A DNA stretch of 64,000 nucleotides from Marinoscillum sp965229915 (lineage in GTDB: Bacteria > Bacteroidota > Bacteroidia > Cytophagales > Cyclobacteriaceae), in NCBI RefSeq assembly GCF_965229915.1, contig NZ_CBDDJZ010000001.1, positions 2,728,001-2,792,000 on the forward strand, in the 5' to 3' direction. How positions within the stretch are numbered: position 1 is the first letter of the stretch; the number at the start of each line of letters is the position of its first letter. This document shows positions 43,958-53,157 of this stretch, piece after piece. The translations under genes and the position numbers were made by a program. The notes beneath the pieces are model-generated. The model saw only the letters and a program-made list of their open reading frames with translations. It was not told the DNA's origin and searched no databases.

Positions 43958-43965
43958 CAAAGATA
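43958..43965 (-). promoter_or_regulatory. Promoter -7 box of the marR-fad operon
   Basis: On the minus strand this reads TATCTTTG, a perfect TAnnTTTG box, 58 bp before the marR ATG. No clear -33 element seen. Confidence 0.45.
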
Positions 43966-44029
43966 GTCAAAATTTGTTATGCATGCATACTATTTTTTAA
44001 TTACCGTGGGATGGTTAGTTTTGAATGAC

Positions 44030-44605
44030 ATGGAAGAAAAGCAGCCACAATTCCGAGATATTCCCAGAGATTTTCATTCGTTTGAAAAGGAGGGTCTATT
44101 CACTCACTGCATAGAATGTGAACGAGATTTGTTGAAAGGAGATTGTGATTATGTGATCGAAAAAGCCTTTCGTAATTATCAGGGATTTAAGGCTCAGGAT
44201 GTGATTTTCGATTATGCGATCTGTATGGATTGTGCGATGGAGATTCAAAAGCGAATGTCTAAAGAATCGATGGCGAAAATTCAGGAATACATGCAAAAAC
44301 AAATGATGGAACGCCAGCAGGAACTGTCCAATCGCGATCTGAGCAATGTAGAAGAACTGTATTCTAAATGCATGTTTACGGATGTAGATAAAGGTGCCTG
44401 TGAAGAATACCAGGTTTTTGCCTTTTGCCGTGGTGACCAAATGAATCTCCAGATGCCGCCCTACATGGTATCCGGTCCTATACTCGACGAAATCTCAGAG
44501 TTGCTGTCTGATGAAACCAGAGACGAGCTTAACGGATTTTTCAACAAACACTTTTCTCCTGCTCCCGGAATGTTTGAACCCGATCCGAGATTGATTTTGA
44601 TTTAA
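44030..44605 (+). CDS. Cysteine-containing protein of unknown function
   Basis: 191 residues from ATG 44030; an in-frame ATG at 43979 would add 17 mainly hydrophobic residues, so that start stays possible. Metal-like cysteine pairs occur (CIECERDLLKGDCD, ICMDCAMEI), then a long helical stretch (KESMAKIQEYMQKQMMERQQEL), then a C-terminal region ending FEPDPRLILI. It is divergent from the MarR-controlled operon and shares its control region. Not recognised. Confidence 0.7.
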   Translation: MEEKQPQFRDIPRDFHSFEKEGLFTHCIECERDLLKGDCDYVIEKAFRNYQGFKAQDVIFDYAICMDCAMEIQKRMSKESMAKIQEYMQKQMMERQQELSNRDLSNVEELYSKCMFTDVDKGACEEYQVFAFCRGDQMNLQMPPYMVSGPILDEISELLSDETRDELNGFFNKHFSPAPGMFEPDPRLILI

Positions 44606-45399
44606 AACGAATACTTCAATCCATTCGTCAATGAATACACCCAGTTATTGATGGGAATGATCGGATGGTCTTCGTACTGTGCAGTGAACGTGGTGTTAAA
44701 AGCCAGCTGGTTGGTGAGTTTCACATTCAGATCAAAATCACCACTGATTCGGTTTCGGAAAACGGAGGATTCCTGATCATACCCTCCCTGGTAGTAGGCA
44801 ATCAGATTTAAGTTGACAAATTCATTTAGCTTCTGCTGGTAGTTGATGTAATTGGTTGATTTGAAAATATCTTTTTTAATGAGCATTGATTCATCCTCCA
44901 GATTTTTCCAGTTTTCCTGTTCGTGCATCACTCCTATTCCTACATGTAAGCGCGTTTTCTTACTATTAACCAATTGAAAGCGGAAATTCCCGCCATTGAG
45001 ATATCTGAAAGTCATTTTCCGGCCTTCATCATATTGGACCTGAGTGAATAGTTCGTAGGACAGTTGGTTCTTACGTAGAAAATTGATGCGAAAATGGGTG
45101 TAACCTGTACTGAATAGCGGTCCACCAGTGGTTTTGAAGTAATTCAGCTGGTTGATCAGGATATATGCATGTTGGTTGCCGAGATATACCAAATCAGCGC
45201 TTGCTTTCAATCCTGTGTAAGTAATATTTTGTTCTGCAGTAGCACTCCGGTTGTTAAGGTTAAAGTCTGCTTTTACACTACCCATGAAAATTCCTGCGGT
45301 ATCCGCATCCACATTGGTTTTATCTACTTTGAGAATCTGGGCCGTTGCCCACATTGAAGGGATTAGCAGTAGAACAGGAAGAAATACTCGTTTGATCAC
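44602..45399 (-). CDS. DUF481-like outer-membrane beta-barrel protein
   Basis: 265 residues with signal peptide ending SMWATAQ. Alternating-residue strands (FYFTTGGPLFSTGYTHFRINFL-like segments, FNTTFTAQYEDHPI) and C-terminal Phe (KYSF) fit an outer-membrane barrel; the pattern is that of DUF481 porin-like proteins. The 3' end overlaps the converging cysteine protein gene by 4 bp. Confidence 0.75.
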   Translation of the reverse strand: MIKRVFLPVLLLIPSMWATAQILKVDKTNVDADTAGIFMGSVKADFNLNNRSATAEQNITYTGLKASADLVYLGNQHAYILINQLNYFKTTGGPLFSTGYTHFRINFLRKNQLSYELFTQVQYDEGRKMTFRYLNGGNFRFQLVNSKKTRLHVGIGVMHEQENWKNLEDESMLIKKDIFKSTNYINYQQKLNEFVNLNLIAYYQGGYDQESSVFRNRISGDFDLNVKLTNQLAFNTTFTAQYEDHPIIPINNWVYSLTNGLKYSF

Positions 45400-45510
45400 T
45401 GATTTGTCTTTTTTGAAGGAACGTATGATTGCGAAAATAGTATGGAGCTTTTTAAGGTAGAAAGCATTGATGAGTGAATTAGATTTATCGAGTTATTAAA
45501 TTGATCCTTC

Positions 45511-45966
45511 ATGGAACATTTGGAACTAACTCGTGGCGACTATTCAATCAGTACAGATACTGACAAGCTCAATATTTCATTTATTCACCACTTCTTGTCG
45601 GTTGAGTCTGGTTGGAGTAGGGGCATACCACTTGACAAAGTGGAAAAAGCTATTAAAAACTCATTGAATTTTGGCCTGTTTCATCACGAACAACAAATTG
45701 GGTATGCTCGAGTCATTTCGGACTATTCCACGATTGCCTACTTAGGAGATGTATTCATAGATACCCAATTTCGTAGGTTGGGTTTGAGCAACTGGTTGAT
45801 GGAGGTCATCATGAATCACCATGACCTACAGCAATTAAGAAGATGGATTCTGCTGTCGAGTACCGCTCCATGGCTTTACGAAAAATATGGATTTACTCCG
45901 CTTGCCAATCCAAAAGTATATATGGAAAAAGTGGATTTAAATGTCTATCAGCCCATAGTTGAGTAG
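45511..45966 (+). CDS. GNAT family N-acetyltransferase
   Basis: 151 residues. Motif A is visible as YLGDVFIDTQFRRLGLSNWLMEVIM, the acetyl-CoA-binding loop being RRLGLS, with Ser in the usual Gly/Ala position. The end (LSSTAPWLYEKYGFTPL) matches the second conserved block. Acceptor unknown. Confidence 0.88.
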   Translation: MEHLELTRGDYSISTDTDKLNISFIHHFLSVESGWSRGIPLDKVEKAIKNSLNFGLFHHEQQIGYARVISDYSTIAYLGDVFIDTQFRRLGLSNWLMEVIMNHHDLQQLRRWILLSSTAPWLYEKYGFTPLANPKVYMEKVDLNVYQPIVE

Positions 45967-46007
45967 ATACTATTTGATATTTCTCATCTTACTTACTGAT
46001 CAGGTTC

Positions 46008-46058
46008 ATCGGCGACTGCCGATCCAGTTACTACCTTGATACCAGACAGGCCGTAGTA
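46008..46058 (+). other. Structured leader before the 46064 gene
   Basis: Two short hairpins, ATCGGC-gact-GCCGAT (46008-46023) and TACTAC/GTAGTA (46030-46058), fill the gap between the acetyltransferase and the next gene, ending 6 bp before its ATG. No poly-T follows. They could limit access to the start codon. Confidence 0.3.
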
Positions 46059-46063
46059 GTATT

Positions 46064-46426
46064 ATGGAAACACGAAAAATCAATACCGAATTTGAGCAAG
46101 GGGAACATTTTTTAGAAATGGCTCATGAAGCGATGAATTTTCCTAACAAAGGAGAGATGGCATACCTGACGTGCATCAATGCCAAAAAAGCACTTGTCGA
46201 TTATCTGACTAGTATGCTGGTGCATTATGGTGAAGAGATCTACAGCAGGGATGCGGAAGTATTGCTCAATCAATGTAGAGAACTCAGTGGTAACTATCTG
46301 GATCTAAAAATAGATGGCTTATTGCGATGGGAAAATGGCGAAGAAAAACCGAATCACTATCTAGCTCAAGAAATAGTGCAATCTGCAGAGTTAGCGCGGG
46401 AATTGATGTTTTGTGAAATGCTCTGA
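46064..46426 (+). CDS. HEPN-like helical protein, function uncertain
   Basis: 120 residues, helical and acidic. The start (FEQGEHFLEMAHEAMNFPNKGEMAYLTCINAKKALVDYL) looks like a HEPN-type bundle, but the RNase motif RxxxxxH is not seen. No nucleotidyltransferase partner is adjacent. Ends 1 bp before the converging TPR gene. Family call is tentative. Confidence 0.6.
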   Translation: METRKINTEFEQGEHFLEMAHEAMNFPNKGEMAYLTCINAKKALVDYLTSMLVHYGEEIYSRDAEVLLNQCRELSGNYLDLKIDGLLRWENGEEKPNHYLAQEIVQSAELARELMFCEML

Positions 46427-46427
46427 C

Positions 46428-48245
46428 TTAGTTAATCAAATCGCCCCGCATCGCTCTGATTCTCTGTCGAGCTTCTGCTGCATACATACTTCCAGGATAG
46501 TTTTTCAGGAATTCTTGTAGTTGGGTCATGGCTCGACTTTCATCCTGAAGGTAATCTTGAATGATTGTTGCTTTCTTGTAAAACGCATCATCACTTAAAA
46601 TATCATATCCGTAGGACTCGACGATTTTGTCCAGAAAGTCTATTGCCTGATCGTAAGAGCCAGCCTGGAGGGCAAGTTTGGCTTCCAACCAATAGACCTC
46701 ATCGGTGATGCTATGTCCTGGGTTTTCGTTTAGGATTTTTTGAAGTTGTGCTCTTGCTTGTTCTGTTTTATTCTGAAATATCAGCAACTCTACATTGGCA
46801 AACTGTTGCATCACCACATCGGTGGAATCAAAGGCGGTATTATCAGAAATCAGTAAACTCAGTGCTATGGCATCATTGGAAATTTCACGTGTAGTGGCTA
46901 GTTTCAAAATATCCAGGTGACTTTTGGCCAGCGAGAAATTGCCAGTAAAATAATTCAATCGAGCATTTCTCAATTTCGCTTCATAACCTAATGGTGATTC
47001 TTTGTTGTCCTTTTCCACCTGGGAGTACAGTAGTGTAGATTCCCAGGGTTCGCCCGTGAGGATATAAATATCTCCCAAATCAAGTTTACACTCCGATACT
47101 AATACGCGCGGAGCGCGACGATTTTCGATTACAAAGTTTAAAATGCGTGTAGCCGTATCCAATTCATCCAGATAAAATGCATGGAGCAGCGCTTGGTTGC
47201 GCAAAGCCTCCAGTGTGGTATAGTTGGGCCCGATTTGTTCGTACAATTCGGCATATTCTTGTGCCAGGCTACGAATGGCTAAAGTATCAATTGGATATTT
47301 GGTTTTGACTTTGTTTTCCTTCGATTTGATCAGAAATCGTCTGGCTTGTGGATAATTGTAGTCATTGCCATATGTGTCAATGACATAAGTATAAATATCA
47401 ATGGCATCATCCCAGGCTTCATTGTCATAAGCGATTCTGGCTATGCGCATGCTTTGGTCGCCAGGCTTTTGAGTTCGCCGATCGAGAGCTCGTGCTTGTA
47501 TGAAAGCTGCGTAATAGTTTTTTCGTTGCAGCTCCAGCCAAATGAGCAGATCAGAGTAAAGATCGTCATTCGGATTTTTTTGGATTTTCTGGATGAGGGT
47601 TTCTTCTAAAAATTCTTGATCCTCTGGCTCGGTGAGTATGTTTTGAAACAGGTTTTTGACATAGGCAATATTGGCAGGATTACCTTCTGCATAATTGATG
47701 TATTCTTCGGTCATTGATCGTTTGTCATTTTTCAAACGATAGAGTGCAGCCATATCCAGTGCAAAAGCCGAGTTTCTTCCATTGATTTTACGTGCTGTTT
47801 TATAAAAATCAATAGCCGGTTCGTACATCTGATGTGACACCAGATTTTGAGCTACAGTACTCAACTGATATTGATTGTCCTGATTTTCCTTTTTGAGGTT
47901 ACTCAAATATTTATCTAATTGATCCTGCTGACCATTGGTATGATAGAGAAATGCAAGATCCACCTGGTAGTTTAGATTACCTGCAAAAGATTTGATAACG
48001 CGATCAAGGTATTTTTCTGCAGACTTATAATCCTGCTCTTCTAGCAAAAGCCGAAAATAATTGGAGTGGATCAGTGGAATGGCCGAGCGAGATTTTTCTA
48101 AATCCTCAAAAAGCGCGCGGGCCTTTTCAAATTCTCCTTGTTGGAAATATTCATTTGCGAGCTTCGCCTTGTCTGTCTGTGCATGCAGGAGGCTCGTGGC
48201 GAAAATTATTAATATGAGAGAAAAATATCTGAAGTACATATTCAT
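46428..48245 (-). CDS. Exported TPR-repeat protein
   Basis: About 605 residues from ATG 48245, with signal peptide ending ATSLLHAQ (a GTG at 48257 is also in frame). The mature chain is almost all tetratricopeptide repeats, e.g. AKLANEYFQQGEFEKARALFEDL, HTNGQQDQLDKYL, AWDDAIDIYTYVIDTYG, QAGSYDQAIDFLDKIVESYG, ESRAMTQLQEFLKNYPGSMYA. This is a protein-interaction scaffold in the periplasm or outer membrane. The DnaA-box-rich gap begins just upstream. Confidence 0.8.
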   Translation of the reverse strand: MNMYFRYFSLILIIFATSLLHAQTDKAKLANEYFQQGEFEKARALFEDLEKSRSAIPLIHSNYFRLLLEEQDYKSAEKYLDRVIKSFAGNLNYQVDLAFLYHTNGQQDQLDKYLSNLKKENQDNQYQLSTVAQNLVSHQMYEPAIDFYKTARKINGRNSAFALDMAALYRLKNDKRSMTEEYINYAEGNPANIAYVKNLFQNILTEPEDQEFLEETLIQKIQKNPNDDLYSDLLIWLELQRKNYYAAFIQARALDRRTQKPGDQSMRIARIAYDNEAWDDAIDIYTYVIDTYGNDYNYPQARRFLIKSKENKVKTKYPIDTLAIRSLAQEYAELYEQIGPNYTTLEALRNQALLHAFYLDELDTATRILNFVIENRRAPRVLVSECKLDLGDIYILTGEPWESTLLYSQVEKDNKESPLGYEAKLRNARLNYFTGNFSLAKSHLDILKLATTREISNDAIALSLLISDNTAFDSTDVVMQQFANVELLIFQNKTEQARAQLQKILNENPGHSITDEVYWLEAKLALQAGSYDQAIDFLDKIVESYGYDILSDDAFYKKATIIQDYLQDESRAMTQLQEFLKNYPGSMYAAEARQRIRAMRGDLIN

Positions 48246-48637
48246 GAAGTTATCCACTTTATTCTTCTACCTTATAATGAATAGTTAAGTTTTAATTTAA
48301 AAGCTATTTCTATTATTAACCCTGTGGATATGTGGGTAATTCATTAAAATTTGATTTGGTTTTTTATGATGTTCATAAGTAATTGTTCAGGAATTCGTTT
48401 TCCACAGTTTATCTCCTGGTTAAGTTATTGATTTACTGTTATTTACGGTTTTATGTCGATAAGTCTTTAGTATGTGTTGTTAATTGTTTTGACTAAAGGA
48501 AGTTTGGATAGATAGTTGATAAAGCCGGAGTTATTATGATCTTTTTATTGTGCTTAGACCTGAATCAGCAACCTGAAGAATAACTCCGGATTATTCCACG
48601 TGAAACGCTACACTTGTCCACAGATTTAATGGGTTAT
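48246..48637. other. AT-rich gap with DnaA-box cluster: candidate oriC
   Basis: About 390 bp with no gene. Five 9-mers each differ by one base from the DnaA box TTATCCACA: 48250-48258 (plus), 48323-48331 and 48331-48339 (minus, overlapping by one base), 48398-48406 (plus) and 48614-48622 (plus). The rest is very AT-rich, with runs suited to DNA unwinding. A parS-like site lies at 48592. mnmG, often next to oriC, is 2.6 kb away. Against it: the genes to the right for over 9 kb point toward this gap, head-on to a rightward fork. Confidence 0.5.
48592..48607. promoter_or_regulatory. parS-like site 1
   Basis: TATTCCACGTGAAACG, matching the core TTYCACGTGRAAC of the ParB-binding consensus. Confidence 0.5.
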
Positions 48638-50344
48638 TCAGAATGAATAATCTAGTTGATTATCGAAATTGGCACGAAGAGTAGTTTCTTCTTTGAAATA
48701 GATAATAGGCTCAGCAGGTTGGTTTGTTCTATAGTTTCCAATGTCCCACTGCCCATTTTGATTCGAATCGATCAATATACGTACCCAGTAGTTCCCAGGT
48801 TCAAGATTGGTAAAGACACATTCTTTACAATTAGATTGTTGAGCAGCAACTGTTGATTTACTCATCAATTGGACCATGAAATGGGTTTGATCTGTCTGTA
48901 AGTTCAAACGGATGATACCAAAGTTTTCAGGTTTGATGAATTGATAGTTGGATTCGACTAAATCTGATGAATCTAGTTCAACTGACACAAATGACTGTGG
49001 AAGAATGGCCAGCTTAAAACTACTAGGATTGATTTTCATTAGTCTCTGTTTGAGCAGCATCTGGGTAGTGTCCATATTGGCACTGTCTAGTACGATGGCA
49101 TCAATGGAAGCTTGCAAGCTATCAGCATATGAAGATGAGGTTATTGGGAGATCAAATGATAGGGTCATTCGCTGATTATCAAATGCAACTGATTTGGGTC
49201 GATAATCATAGGTAAGAATAGTATCATATACCACATCCAAAAAATCCGTGTTGAGAATAGTCGTGGGTTTATTGAAAGCAAGAGAAAACCTGGTATCAGA
49301 ATTAATGGCGGTGCGGTTTTTTGGTGAGAGCGATACAGTAAACTGTTCTGGTTTTCGTGATGACTCCCGGTATTGAATGTAAACGGTATCAACAGTGGTG
49401 TTACTTAAACTATCTCTAACATTGATTATGGTAAATAAGCTATCCAGGAAAGATTTGTTATCATAGAATCGGATGGTTTTGTTTTCATCTATCAGTTTGG
49501 ATGGAAGAAATAGAGAATCAGCATTTTGATAGCTGTAATCAACTATTGGCTTAGAATACCGAACTTCAAAATATCTACCCGTTGGTCGAGCTGAGATAAA
49601 ATTGAGTTGACTAGCATCTATCTGAATGGTGTGTAAATCAATTGTATCTCCAGATTGAGATCTCATATCTATAGTATCTGGGTAAACTGAATAGGACTCA
49701 GTAGCGGCATTAAAGATGAGATTGCGATTTTCATCACCAAAAGCAAACAACCTGTAGTTCGCTGCTTTGATGTTTTGTAAAAAATATTGACCTGATTCGT
49801 CAGTGGAACTAAAATAGGTGGGTTTGTTTTCTTCAAAATCTAATGTGTCGCTAATCGTGTATAGGCCGACTGTTATCTTTTCGACAGGTTCGCCCGTAAA
49901 GCGATCATATACTTGTCCGGAAAGATTCAGTGAATCAATGAAGTTACCTGTACTAAAAGCTATGATAAGATTTTCTGCGGGTGTCTTTTCTGTAATGTCG
50001 GTAATACCATCAAAGAAATTAAAGGTGTAAGTGGTGCTGTCTTCAAATGGTTCAGCAAATTGTAAGGTGATGCTGTATTTTTTGGGTAGGGCCTTATAGT
50101 CGATATCTGTAGTTGGAGTAATGATTAGATTTTGTTTGAGTTTATCTGAATTGATAATCTCATCGAACGTAAGGGTAATAGTTTGTCCTTTATAGTTCAG
50201 CTGCTGATCCGCTGGAGTGGATTCCAAAAGTGTAGGAGGAATGGTATCCTTTGGACCTCCGGTTGGTGAAATTGGGTTGGCACAACTAAAGGCAATGAAC
50301 TCAAGAACTGATAAAATGAGAATGACTCGAATGAATATCTTCAT
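48638..50344 (-). CDS. Lipoprotein with Ig-like domain
   Basis: 568 residues. Lipobox in FIAFSCANP (Cys about 21), followed by PISPTGGPKDTIPPTLLEST and an Ig-like domain (GQTITLTFDEIINSDKLKQNLIITP) of the Big_5 type, then a carboxypeptidase-regulatory-like segment (LSGQVYDRFTGEPVEKITVGLY, GQYFLQNIKAANYRLFAFGDENRN). Such proteins are common envelope lipoproteins of Bacteroidota. Its start overlaps the methyltransferase stop by 4 bp (ATGA). Confidence 0.78.
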   Translation of the reverse strand: MKIFIRVILILSVLEFIAFSCANPISPTGGPKDTIPPTLLESTPADQQLNYKGQTITLTFDEIINSDKLKQNLIITPTTDIDYKALPKKYSITLQFAEPFEDSTTYTFNFFDGITDITEKTPAENLIIAFSTGNFIDSLNLSGQVYDRFTGEPVEKITVGLYTISDTLDFEENKPTYFSSTDESGQYFLQNIKAANYRLFAFGDENRNLIFNAATESYSVYPDTIDMRSQSGDTIDLHTIQIDASQLNFISARPTGRYFEVRYSKPIVDYSYQNADSLFLPSKLIDENKTIRFYDNKSFLDSLFTIINVRDSLSNTTVDTVYIQYRESSRKPEQFTVSLSPKNRTAINSDTRFSLAFNKPTTILNTDFLDVVYDTILTYDYRPKSVAFDNQRMTLSFDLPITSSSYADSLQASIDAIVLDSANMDTTQMLLKQRLMKINPSSFKLAILPQSFVSVELDSSDLVESNYQFIKPENFGIIRLNLQTDQTHFMVQLMSKSTVAAQQSNCKECVFTNLEPGNYWVRILIDSNQNGQWDIGNYRTNQPAEPIIYFKEETTLRANFDNQLDYSF

Positions 50345-51216
50345 GCTTTAAGTACGTAAATAAGGCTGGAATATTCCCCGGTATGCTGAGCTTTTTTATT
50401 GGACCTGATTCCAGATCGCAAAGCTGCTAAATAATTTGTATTACCGGTTTTGTTCTTCTCACTTAATAGAGAAACATAGTAGGAGTCAAATACCATGGGA
50501 TGAACGTCGATCACTTCTAGTTTGCACTTTTTTGCTAAGGTAGACATGGCATTTTGGTCAAAATGATAGAGATGCTTTGGTACATCATATGCTGCCCAAA
50601 ACTGACCATAATATTTGGCATCATCTGATTGATGATTAGGAACGGCCACAAAGAGAACACCATCATTAGTTAAGGATTTACGCAGTGTTTTAAGTGTGGT
50701 TTTTAGGTCATGCACATGTTCTAGTACATGCCAAGCGGTGACTATGTCATATTTGTCCTTGCCAATTGATTTAAGTTCTGAAAGTATCGACACACCAGTA
50801 AGATCATGAGCAGCATTAGCCGTTTCTTGATGGGTTTCAAATCCTTCTGCCAAATAACCATGATTCTGCATATAATCAATGAATACACCAGAGCCACAGC
50901 CAAAGTCAAGGCAGGATTTACCTGTGGTATAGTTTTGTATGAGTTTCTTTTTCTGTGCCAGGGTAATGGAACGAACTGCTTTATACACCAGGTTTATTGG
51001 TGTATTGGCTTTGTTAGTATGAGAGATATAGTTTTTGTCATTATAATACTTCGCTATATGCTGTGCGTCTGGACGGGGATTGGTAATGATCAAACCGCAT
51101 TTTTCACACTTCATCAAGGCAAAACTTTCACCGGACACGGTATGATCCTTACATATGATGTGGTTAGAAAACTTAGAATGCTTACAAGATGGGCATTCCT
51201 CCAACTTTTCGTACAT
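50341..51216 (-). CDS. SAM-dependent methyltransferase with N-terminal zinc ribbon
   Basis: 291 residues. Zinc-binding cysteines CPSCKHSKF...CEKCG at residues 8-43, then a class I methyltransferase with SAM-binding motif CLDFGCGSGVFIDYM and DIVTAWHVLEHVHDL. This is the Methyltransf_23 / hypothetical sugar or lipid methyltransferase pattern. It starts 1 bp after mnmG ends and is joined to the lipoprotein gene by an ATGA overlap. Confidence 0.87.
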   Translation of the reverse strand: MYEKLEECPSCKHSKFSNHIICKDHTVSGESFALMKCEKCGLIITNPRPDAQHIAKYYNDKNYISHTNKANTPINLVYKAVRSITLAQKKKLIQNYTTGKSCLDFGCGSGVFIDYMQNHGYLAEGFETHQETANAAHDLTGVSILSELKSIGKDKYDIVTAWHVLEHVHDLKTTLKTLRKSLTNDGVLFVAVPNHQSDDAKYYGQFWAAYDVPKHLYHFDQNAMSTLAKKCKLEVIDVHPMVFDSYYVSLLSEKNKTGNTNYLAALRSGIRSNKKAQHTGEYSSLIYVLKA

Positions 51217-51217
51217 G

Positions 51218-53083
51218 CTATTTATTTAGATAAACCATTAGAATTGACACATCTGAGGCAGAAACTCCAGATATTCTGGAAGCTTGTCCAAGCGTAGCAG
51301 GTTTCAGTTTAAGAAGTTTTTCTTTTGCTTCAGATGATAAAGATGAGATTTGGCTGTAATCAAAATCAGGATTGATTTTTCTATTTTCTAGTGCAGCCAT
51401 CTTTTCTGAGTTCTCTCGTTCTCTGGCTATGTAAGTTTCATATTTAATTTGAATTTCTGCTTGTTCTAGAATCTCACGGTTGTAGTCCTGAATGTATTCC
51501 TTAAATGTAGGATCAATACTGGCAAGCTTGTCTATGGTTATATCTGGTCTCTTCAAAACTTGATACAGGGAAGATGTGTCTTTGACAGGTGCACTATCAA
51601 TAGAGTCGAGCATGAGATTAAAATCAGCGGGCTTGTGCTTCTTTTGTTTTAAGTCATTAATGAGACGTTTAGTCTCATGCATTTTGTTCATCGTAAGTTC
51701 ATAGCGATGTTCAGAAGCAAGACCGATTTCATAAGCCAGTGGAGTAAGTCTTAGGTCCGCATTGTCTTGACGAAGAAGAAGTCTGAATTCAGCTCTTGAT
51801 GTGAACATGCGGTAGGGCTCGTTAGTGCCTTTATTAATCAAATCATCTATCAATACTCCAATGTAGGCATCAGATCTATTGAGTATAAATGGATTCTTTT
51901 CCTGGACTTGAAGCGAAGCATTGATACCAGCCATCAAACCCTGACATCCAGCCTCTTCATATCCTGTTGTGCCGTTGATTTGTCCTGCGAAATAGAGGTT
52001 ATCGATCAGCTTTGTTTCTAGAGTTTGCTTGAGCTGGGTAGGAGGGAAGAAGTCATATTCGATTGCATATCCAGGTCTGAACATCTTTGCGTTCTCAAAT
52101 CCAGCAATTTTAGTGAGTGCTTTGTACTGTACATCTTCAGGGAGGGAAGTAGAAAAACCATTAACGTAAACTTCTACGGTATTCCAACCTTCCGGTTCTA
52201 CGAATATCTGATGACGATCTCTTTCTGCAAACCGATTGATTTTATCCTCAATGGATGGACAATATCGTGGACCTAATCCTCTGATGCGTCCATTGAACAT
52301 TGGTGATTTGTCAAATCCCGTTTGTAAGACTTCATGAACTTCAGGACTGGTATACGTGATATAGCAACTCCTTTGTTCCTGAAGAGGAGTGGTTGTATCT
52401 AGATAAGAGAATTTTTGAGGCTCCTCATCTCCAAGCTGTTCTTCCATCCGGGAGTAATTGAGAGACCGACCATCTACTCTTGGAGGAGTACCGGTCTTCA
52501 TCCTGCCGCTTTCAAATCCCAGCTCAATTAATTGTTCGGTTATTCCTTTAGCTGCACGCTCACCAGATCGTCCACCACCGAACTGCTTTTCACCAATATG
52601 TATAAGACCATTAAGGAACGTACCATTGGTCAACACTACAGATTTGGCTTTGATTTCTAAGCCGAGGCTTGTTCGTACACCTATTACACGATGGTCTTTA
52701 ACAATAATACCTGTGACCATTTCCTGCCAGAAATCGACATTAGGAGTTTGTTCTAATGCCATTCTCCATTCTTCAGCAAACCTCATACGATCGGACTGCA
52801 CACGTGGACTCCACATGGCAGGACCTTTACTACGGTTCAACATGCGAAACTGAATCATGGATTTATCAGAGATGATCCCTGAATATCCTCCAAGCGCATC
52901 AATCTCACGCACAATCTGTCCTTTAGCTACACCACCCATAGCGGGGTTACAGGACATTTGTGCAATGGTATTCATATTCATAGTAGCCAATAGGACCGTC
53001 GATCCCATATTGGCAGCAGCTGCAGCAGCTTCACAGCCGGCATGTCCTGCACCTACTACAATTACGTCATATTCTGGAAACAT
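51218..53083 (-). CDS. mnmG: tRNA uridine-5-carboxymethylaminomethyl modification enzyme MnmG (GidA)
   Basis: 621 residues, the normal length. FAD motif VVGAGHAGCEAAAAAANMG at the N-terminus, then GGVAKGQIVREIDALGG and PRYCPSIEDKI, and C-terminal helical domain (QASRISGVSASDVSILMVYL). With MnmE it modifies the wobble U34 of tRNAs. Two parS-like sites lie just upstream of its start. Confidence 0.97.
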   Translation of the reverse strand: MFPEYDVIVVGAGHAGCEAAAAAANMGSTVLLATMNMNTIAQMSCNPAMGGVAKGQIVREIDALGGYSGIISDKSMIQFRMLNRSKGPAMWSPRVQSDRMRFAEEWRMALEQTPNVDFWQEMVTGIIVKDHRVIGVRTSLGLEIKAKSVVLTNGTFLNGLIHIGEKQFGGGRSGERAAKGITEQLIELGFESGRMKTGTPPRVDGRSLNYSRMEEQLGDEEPQKFSYLDTTTPLQEQRSCYITYTSPEVHEVLQTGFDKSPMFNGRIRGLGPRYCPSIEDKINRFAERDRHQIFVEPEGWNTVEVYVNGFSTSLPEDVQYKALTKIAGFENAKMFRPGYAIEYDFFPPTQLKQTLETKLIDNLYFAGQINGTTGYEEAGCQGLMAGINASLQVQEKNPFILNRSDAYIGVLIDDLINKGTNEPYRMFTSRAEFRLLLRQDNADLRLTPLAYEIGLASEHRYELTMNKMHETKRLINDLKQKKHKPADFNLMLDSIDSAPVKDTSSLYQVLKRPDITIDKLASIDPTFKEYIQDYNREILEQAEIQIKYETYIARERENSEKMAALENRKINPDFDYSQISSLSSEAKEKLLKLKPATLGQASRISGVSASDVSILMVYLNK

Positions 53084-53094
53084 AGATAGTAAAA

Positions 53095-53110
53095 GGTTTC
53101 ACGTGAAACA
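53095..53110. promoter_or_regulatory. parS site 2
   Basis: GGTTTCACGTGAAACA, 15 of 16 bases match TGTTTCACGTGAAACA. It lies in the 72-bp gap between mnmG and ybeY. Confidence 0.8.
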
Positions 53111-53141
53111 GTTGACCAACGAACACAGAAACACCACAAGG

Positions 53142-53157
53142 TGTTCCACGTGGAACT
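53142..53157. promoter_or_regulatory. parS site 3
   Basis: TGTTCCACGTGGAACT, 15 of 16 bases match TGTTCCACGTGGAACA. Its last two bases overlap the ybeY stop codon. Centre-to-centre distance to site 2 is 47 bp. Confidence 0.8.

Noticed and set aside
53095..53157. Reading the two palindromes as an mnmG operator or terminator
   Set aside because: Each matches the ParB consensus in 15 of 16 bases and carries no U-run, so parS is the better explanation.
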